Source: DAOMOP01 sp035444405 (GTDB lineage Bacteria > Pseudomonadota > Gammaproteobacteria > Burkholderiales > Rhodocyclaceae). Taken from it: 19,143 nt of DNA. The notes under the pieces were generated by a model. The model saw nothing but the letters and a program-made list of their open reading frames with translations. It was not told where the DNA came from and made no database searches. The DNA lies in NCBI GenBank assembly GCA_035444405.1, contig DAOMOP010000059.1, positions 1 through 19,143 on the forward strand, written 5' to 3'. A program made the translations under genes and the position numbers. Of this stretch, positions 15,514-19,143 are shown piece by piece; position 1 is the stretch's first letter; the number at the start of each line of letters is the position of its first letter.

Positions 15514-16076
15514 CGCGGTTCGATCACCATGATGGTCTGACCAAACTCGACGGGCTCGCCATCCTCGAGCAGGATGTGCGTGACCACACCATCCGTGCCC
15601 GCCGGAATCGAGTTCATCAGCTTCATGACTTCGACGATGCACACCGTCGTGTCGGCTTCGACCCGCTGACCGACTTCGACGAAAGGCCGCGCGCCCGGCT
15701 CGGGTGCGCGATAGAACGAGCCCACCATCGGCGAGCGTATCAGCACTGCCCCTTCCGGGTACGACGCAGGCGCGGCGTGCCGACCGGCCTCTTCGGACCG
15801 GACCTCGCCCAGCTCGGGGACGATTTCGCCGCCGCCGACATGGCGCGCGCGCTGGGGATGAGGCGCAGCCGCCGGCTGTGGCGCGGCAGGAGCCGGCGGT
15901 GCACCCGGCACCTGGCTCTGTGCTGGTGGCGCCGCGCGCTCCGCCGGCCCGGCTGCGCGCCGGATATCGACCTCGATGTCTCCCGTCTTGAGGCGGAATT
16001 CCGAGAAATGCGACGACGATTTGATCAGCTCGACGATCTGGAGCAGATCCTGATAAGTCATGTTCTCATTGCCCAT
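15510..16076 (-). CDS. Biotin carboxyl carrier protein (AccB-like)
   Basis: A biotinylated carrier of 188 residues. The N-terminal part (TYQDLLQIVELIKSS) resembles AccB, a Pro/Ala-rich linker follows (about 42-105), and the C-terminal biotinyl domain contains SPMVGSFYRAPEPGARPFVE and CIVEVMKLMN with the acceptor Lys152. The APEPGARPF segment is the protruding thumb characteristic of AccB and absent from pyruvate carboxylase-type carriers. The recognition site reads EVMKLM instead of EAMKMM. Three ATGs compete: 16082, 16076 and 16061. GGGAGG lies six bases before 16076 and directly abuts 16082, so 16076 is chosen. A longer open frame to 16232 overlaps the BKACE gene and is not supported. It begins 19 bases after BKACE and overlaps biotin carboxylase by four bases. 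Confidence 0.92.
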   Translation of the reverse strand: MGNENMTYQDLLQIVELIKSSSHFSEFRLKTGDIEVDIRRAAGPAERAAPPAQSQVPGAPPAPAAPQPAAAPHPQRARHVGGGEIVPELGEVRSEEAGRHAAPASYPEGAVLIRSPMVGSFYRAPEPGARPFVEVGQRVEADTTVCIVEVMKLMNSIPAGTDGVVTHILLEDGEPVEFGQTIMVIEPR

Positions 16077-16095
16077 GTGCATCCTCCCGAGACCG

Positions 16096-16947
16096 TCATG
16101 CCGCTTGCGGCATCGGCAGCCCGAGTAGTTGTCTCGCCTCGGCGACCGATGCCGGGTGCCGATCGTAGCGCCCGCACGCGTCGACGATTTTGCGCACCAG
16201 CTCGGCATTGCTCGCCGCAAGCCGGGCCGCATCGACCCTCAGGCTGTCCTCGAGCCCGGTGCGGCAGTGGCCGCCCGCTTCGAGGCACCACTGATTGACC
16301 TCCCACTGGTGCCGCCCGATGCCCGCGGCAACCCACGTTGCTTCGGGCATCAGCGCCTGGAGCTCCGCCCGCAGAAAGTCGAACACCTGACGGCGCGCCG
16401 GCAGCGCGTTCGGCACACCGAGCACGAATTGCACGTGCAACGGAGCGGCGAGCATGCCCTTGCGCACCAGCCCGATCGCGTTGTAGAGCATCGCCGCATC
16501 GAACACCTCGATCTCGGGCTTGACGTCGAACTGGCGCATCGCTTTCGCCAGCCCTTCGACGAAGTCCGGCGGATTTTCGTAGATGCCGTTCGGAAAATTG
16601 ACCGAACCGGTCGCGAGCGAGGCCATGTCCGGGCGCAAGCCCAGCATCGCCCCGCGCGCGGACTGCTCCCTGCCACGGCCACCGGTCGAGAACTGGATGA
16701 TCATGCCGGGACAATGCTTGCGCACGCCTTCCTGAACCTCCGCAAACAGCTCCGGCGCGGAGCTCGGCGATTCGTCCGGATTGCGGACGTGAATGTGCAC
16801 GAGTGACGCACCGGCCTCAAACGCCTCGTGCGTCGACTCGATCTGCTCCTGCGGCGTGATCGGTACGGCCGGATTGTCCTTCTTGCGCGGCAATGCGCCG
16901 GTGATCGCCGCGGTAATGATGACGGGAGTGGTCACGGTTTGCTCCAT
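16096..16947 (-). CDS. Beta-keto acid cleavage enzyme (BKACE, DUF849 family)
   Basis: A cytoplasmic zinc enzyme of 283 residues. BKACE members condense a beta-keto acid with acetyl-CoA to give acetoacetate and a CoA ester; the type member cleaves 3-keto-5-aminohexanoate. The family start PVIITAAITGA, the metal-binding HIH (His51 and His53 in LVHIHVRNPDES), IQFSTGG near 84-90 and the late RTGLEDSLR (Arg229, Glu233) are present. The specificity segment after TGA reads LPRKKDNPAVPITPQEQ. ATG at 16947 is chosen, and an in-frame GTG at 16953 is possible; neither has a strong ribosome site. It is the first gene of the operon, ahead of a complete biotin-dependent carboxylase, which suggests that the carboxylase makes its beta-keto acid substrate. 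The particular substrate cannot be deduced by eye. Confidence 0.92.
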   Translation of the reverse strand: MEQTVTTPVIITAAITGALPRKKDNPAVPITPQEQIESTHEAFEAGASLVHIHVRNPDESPSSAPELFAEVQEGVRKHCPGMIIQFSTGGRGREQSARGAMLGLRPDMASLATGSVNFPNGIYENPPDFVEGLAKAMRQFDVKPEIEVFDAAMLYNAIGLVRKGMLAAPLHVQFVLGVPNALPARRQVFDFLRAELQALMPEATWVAAGIGRHQWEVNQWCLEAGGHCRTGLEDSLRVDAARLAASNAELVRKIVDACGRYDRHPASVAEARQLLGLPMPQAA

Positions 16948-17002
16948 TGGCACGAGTGGCGGGCGAGCGCGCCCAATGCTCGTCGCGTTATTAGAGGCTT
17001 GA

Positions 17003-17017
17003 TTTCGTTTGCCGAAA
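17003..17017. promoter_or_regulatory. IclR-type operator 1 (TTTCG-N5-CGAAA)
   Basis: This is an exact 5-bp inverted repeat around a 5-bp spacer, 15 bp in all, the size and layout of IclR-family sites. Its centre at 17010 lies just downstream of the predicted start of the BKACE operon (about 17022), which fits repression or road-blocking. The adjacent IclR protein is the likely binder. Confidence 0.62.
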
Positions 17018-17028
17018 CGTACAATTTC

Positions 17029-17057
17029 ATTATTTCAGTATTTCGCACGCCGTGCAA
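17029..17057 (-). promoter_or_regulatory. Candidate promoter of the BKACE-carboxylase operon
   Basis: On the minus strand TTGCAC (17052-17057) and AATAAT (17029-17034) are separated by 17 bases. The -10 matches consensus at five of six positions and the -35 at only three, so activation may be needed. Operator-like dyads flank it on both sides. Confidence 0.48.
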
Positions 17058-17060
17058 TAA

Positions 17061-17075
17061 TTTCTGTGAGCGAAA
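17061..17075. promoter_or_regulatory. IclR-type operator 2 (TTTCT-N5-CGAAA)
   Basis: The same 15-bp layout as operator 1 with one mismatch in the left arm. The centre is 58 bp from operator 1 and about 46 bp upstream of the predicted operon start, just beyond the -35 box. This position is compatible with activation by the IclR-type protein or with a two-site repression complex. Confidence 0.55.
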
Positions 17076-17239
17076 TGTTTACCTGGCTTGTAACGAAATT
17101 ACCGCGTAGTTGTGCCGCCGGCAATACCGTGGCCGCACGACCTGGCCCACAACGGTCCGGCGGCATCGGGGCGGACCTTGGATGCTTGGACTTCGCCCGG
17201 CGCCGATGCATCGACGCGGCCGGGTACGCACGGCGTGCA

Positions 17240-17248
17240 TGTTATGAT
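17240..17248 (+). promoter_or_regulatory. Extended -10 promoter of the IclR gene
   Basis: TGTTATGAT provides a TGn extension plus TATGAT, which matches TATAAT at five of six positions. No -35 box is visible at the right distance, as is usual for extended -10 promoters. Transcription would begin near 17255, about 32 bases before the chosen ATG at 17287 and only 11 bases before the alternative TTG. Confidence 0.42.
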
Positions 17249-17286
17249 GCATTGCACGATCAGCATTGGCGGAACAGGCGCGAGAC

Positions 17287-18237
17287 ATGGCGGGCAGCAA
17301 TGACGAAAGCGTGAAGAGGACCGTGAGCAAGACCGAGGCGCAGGCCGCCGCAAAGCGACGCGGCAAGGCACCGACCGAATCGATCGCGCTGCGCGCGTTC
17401 TCCGTGCTCGAAGAGATCGTGCGTTGCGGCGATCCGATGTCGCTCGACGAGCTCACGCAGGCCCTCGATCTGCCCAAGCCAACAGCGTTCAGAATCCTGA
17501 ATCTGCTGCAGTCGGCCGATCTGCTGCACCGCGACGCACTGACGCGGCGTTACGCAATCGGCCCGCGGTTGACCGCGTTCGCGCTCGACCTTTGGCGCCA
17601 GTCGACGCTACGCGCCCAATGGCACAGCGCCCTGCAGGAAGTCGTCGACGAGCTCGACGAGAGCTGCAATCTGACGATCCTCGAAGGCAACGAGGTGCTT
17701 TACCTCGATCGCGTCGAGACACAAAAGCCGCTACGACTGCATCTCGCACCAGGGACGCGCGTACCGCTGCACTGTACCGCCAGCGGCAAGCTGTTCCTGA
17801 GCCAGATGAGCCGCGCACAACGTACGAAGCTGCTTGGGCCGGGTCCGCTGAAGCGCTATACGCACCGCACGATCACGGACATCGACACGCTCGAGAAAGA
17901 GCTCGAGATCATCCGCATCACGCAGGTCGGCACCCACGACAGCGAGCTCTTCGAAGACTCGGTCGCCATTGCGGTGCCCGTCATCGATCCGGCAGGCCGC
18001 ATTTATGCCGCGGTGGCCGTACACGCACCCTCGACGCGCGCAAGCATCGAGGGCTGCATGCAGCACCTGCCCGCGCTGCGGCGTGCAGCGGAGCGGATCG
18101 CAGCCACTTTGCTCGGCAGTGCCGACGACCGCGCGGAGACCGGCGGCGCTCAGACGCCGAAGCGGCGATCGACTGCACCGCGAAATGAAACGCGGCCCGT
18201 GGCTCGTTCGGCAAAGCGCTCCGCCAGCACGAAATGA
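17287..18237 (+). CDS. IclR-family transcriptional regulator
   Basis: A cytoplasmic DNA-binding regulator of 316 residues, longer than the usual 250-280 because both ends are extended. After a basic, low-complexity N-terminus (about 1-30), the winged helix spans about 33-97 (IALRAFSVLEEIVRCGDPMSLDELTQALDLPKPTAFRILNLL). The IclR effector domain follows, with ARTLY-equivalent VLYLDRVE, LHLAPGTRVPLHCTASGKLFLS, THDSELFEDSVAIAVPVIDPAGRIYAAVAVHAPS. The last about 45 residues are Arg/Lys/Thr-rich and probably disordered. A TTG at 17266 would add seven residues; the ATG is preferred because it fits the leader better. It is divergent from the BKACE-carboxylase operon and faces paired dyads, so it most likely controls that operon and itself. 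The effector is unknown but is probably a pathway acid. Confidence 0.92.
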   Translation: MAGSNDESVKRTVSKTEAQAAAKRRGKAPTESIALRAFSVLEEIVRCGDPMSLDELTQALDLPKPTAFRILNLLQSADLLHRDALTRRYAIGPRLTAFALDLWRQSTLRAQWHSALQEVVDELDESCNLTILEGNEVLYLDRVETQKPLRLHLAPGTRVPLHCTASGKLFLSQMSRAQRTKLLGPGPLKRYTHRTITDIDTLEKELEIIRITQVGTHDSELFEDSVAIAVPVIDPAGRIYAAVAVHAPSTRASIEGCMQHLPALRRAAERIAATLLGSADDRAETGGAQTPKRRSTAPRNETRPVARSAKRSASTK

Positions 18238-18306
18238 GCCGTCCGGCGCTGTTGGCGCGAGCGCGCCGCTCACCGGACCGCTCGCGCATCGCCCCCCACC
18301 GTCGAA

Positions 18307-18339
18307 ACGGGCGCGCGGTCGCGACGCGCGCGCGCCCGT
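18307..18339. terminator. Strong GC stem-loop between convergent IclR and crotonase genes
   Basis: A perfect 11-bp stem (ACGGGCGCGCG / CGCGCGCCCGT) with an 11-base loop starts five bases past the crotonase stop and about 70 bases past the IclR stop. Its place between convergent genes fits a bidirectional terminator, although neither side has a T-tract. Confidence 0.5.
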
Positions 18340-18344
18340 CGCGC

Positions 18345-19115
18345 TCAGCCGCCCCGGCTACGGCGCTCGTGCTGCCGGGCCTCGAAGGCCTGCACGGCCT
18401 CGCCGATCCGCCCGGATGCGAGCAGCAGCGCGTTCAGGTTCTTGCCATAGTTCAGCGCCGCCGCGAGCGGCATCTGCCGCGCGGCCATGAAGGCCTCTCG
18501 GCCGAGGCGCAGCGCATCGACGTCGCGGGACGCGAGCGCCGCCGCGAGCTCGCGGGCGGCCGCCATCAGCGCACCGGCATCGGCGACGATGCGGTTCACG
18601 AGCCCCAGCTCGCCGAGCCGCTGCGCCGCAATCGACTCTCCGGTGAGCAGCCATTCGAGCACCACGCGCGGCGCTCCCAGATGCGCCAGCAAGGCGGTGT
18701 TCATCGCCGCGGGAAAACCGTTCTGCATTTCCATCGCGCCGAACCGCGCCGACTCGGTCGCGACGACGAAGTCGCAGCCCATCGCGAGCGTGAAACCGCC
18801 GGCGACCGCGTAGCCGTCGACCGCGGCGATCGACGGTTTCTGCAGCGCCTGCAGACGCGAGAAGATCGCGCCGTAGGCGTCGTCGTAGGCGAGCACCGAC
18901 GGCAGCGTCGCGTCGAGCGGGACGCCGAGCTCACGGCCCGAGCAGAAGTGGCCGCCGCTGCCGGTGACGATCACGCAGCGGCACGCCGGATCGTCGTACG
19001 CGCGCGCGAGCGCGTCGCCGATGCCGGCAATCATTTCGACGCTCAGCGCGTTGCGCCGCTCGGGCCGCGCGAGCCGGATCGTCGCGATGCCGTCGCCGGT
19101 CTCGTACTCGATCAT
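18345..19115 (-). CDS. Enoyl-CoA hydratase/isomerase (crotonase) family protein, non-canonical active site
   Basis: A cytoplasmic acyl-CoA enzyme of 256 residues, the usual single-domain crotonase size. The first oxyanion-hole block is GSGGHFCSGREL (52-63) and the second is AAVDGYAVAGGFTLAMGCDF (97-116). In true enoyl-CoA hydratases the second block reads GGGCEL and gives one catalytic Glu. Here Thr109 occupies that place, while the other Glu is kept (Glu129 in FGAMEM). The PGAGGTQRL-type loop is replaced by FPAAMNTALL. It is therefore probably an isomerase, hydrolase, lyase or decarboxylase on an acyl-CoA rather than a hydratase. ATG at 19115 follows GGAGGTG. It lies outside the IclR-operon pair and is convergent with the regulator, and its own upstream neighbours are beyond the window. 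Confidence 0.88.
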   Translation of the reverse strand: MIEYETGDGIATIRLARPERRNALSVEMIAGIGDALARAYDDPACRCVIVTGSGGHFCSGRELGVPLDATLPSVLAYDDAYGAIFSRLQALQKPSIAAVDGYAVAGGFTLAMGCDFVVATESARFGAMEMQNGFPAAMNTALLAHLGAPRVVLEWLLTGESIAAQRLGELGLVNRIVADAGALMAAARELAAALASRDVDALRLGREAFMAARQMPLAAALNYGKNLNALLLASGRIGEAVQAFEARQHERRSRGG

Positions 19116-19143
19116 CGGGCACCTCCGGCGACGCAGTCGGCCG

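Larger units (their letters stand above)
16948..17286. other. Divergent control region between the BKACE operon and the IclR gene
   Basis: This 339-base gap has no gene. From about 16985 to 17105 it is AT-rich and crowded with TTTCG/CGAAA and ATTTC words. ATTTC occurs three times at 8-base steps from 17024. A minus-strand promoter and two 15-bp dyads are described separately. The part from 17105 to 17235 returns to high GC and shows nothing clear, and an extended -10 for the iclR-type gene lies at its right end. Confidence 0.7.

Noticed and set aside
14269..15540. A 423-residue + strand frame opposite biotin carboxylase
   Set aside because: No family resemblance and no ribosome site; the opposite strand encodes an unambiguous biotin carboxylase.
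12629..16076. Sodium-pumping oxaloacetate or glutaconyl-CoA decarboxylase
   Set aside because: No membrane beta (OadB/GcdB) or gamma subunit is present, and a biotin carboxylase subunit is, which points to ATP-driven carboxylation.
14101..16076. Housekeeping acetyl-CoA carboxylase accBC
   Set aside because: The pair is embedded in a catabolic operon, with overlaps to a PYC-type carboxyltransferase and an IclR regulator; I cannot fully exclude it without the rest of the genome.

Overview
The window is about 19 kb of very GC-rich DNA. Codon use is strongly GC3-biased, genes are densely packed, and TRAP/TAXI transporters, DUF849/BKACE enzymes and TSUP permeases are abundant. This mix suggests a catabolically versatile betaproteobacterium, probably of the Burkholderiales or Rhodocyclales. 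That assignment is inferred from gene content and style only. There are no rRNA, tRNA, CRISPR or IS features.

Region A (1-2330, + strand) is the tail of a sulfonate-degradation unit. It holds the last 32 codons of sulfoacetaldehyde acetyltransferase (xsc), then phosphate acetyltransferase (pta) and a TauE/SafE permease. Xsc gives sulfite plus acetyl phosphate, Pta makes acetyl-CoA, and the permease is a candidate sulfite exporter.

Region B (2343-7118, - strand) holds, in transcription order, a GntR/HutC-type regulator, a second TauE/SafE permease, an AtoE-type short-chain fatty acid transporter and an amidase-signature hydrolase. The regulator has a readable promoter, and a 26-bp palindrome covers its transcription start region and start codon, which suggests autorepression.

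Region C (7316-11248, - strand) holds a fused TRAP permease, a TAXI-family binding protein and an SDR dehydrogenase. These look like import and first oxidation of an unknown, probably acidic, substrate. A 600-bp AT-enriched gap lies upstream.

Region D (11849-16947, - strand) is the most interesting part. It is a tightly coupled operon of a beta-keto acid cleavage enzyme (BKACE, DUF849), an AccB-like biotin carrier, an AccC-like biotin carboxylase, a stand-alone carboxyltransferase of the pyruvate carboxylase/OadA/5S family, and a third TauE/SafE permease. A divergent IclR regulator (17287-18237, + strand) faces it. The shared intergenic region carries two 15-bp IclR-like palindromes flanking a plausible operon promoter. 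The proposed logic is that a hybrid biotin-dependent enzyme carboxylates a carbonyl compound to a beta-keto acid, which BKACE then cleaves with acetyl-CoA to acetoacetate plus an acyl-CoA. This is an inference from gene pairing and known chemistry, not a demonstrated pathway.

Region E (18345-19115, - strand) is a crotonase-fold protein that lacks one of the two catalytic glutamates of true enoyl-CoA hydratases.
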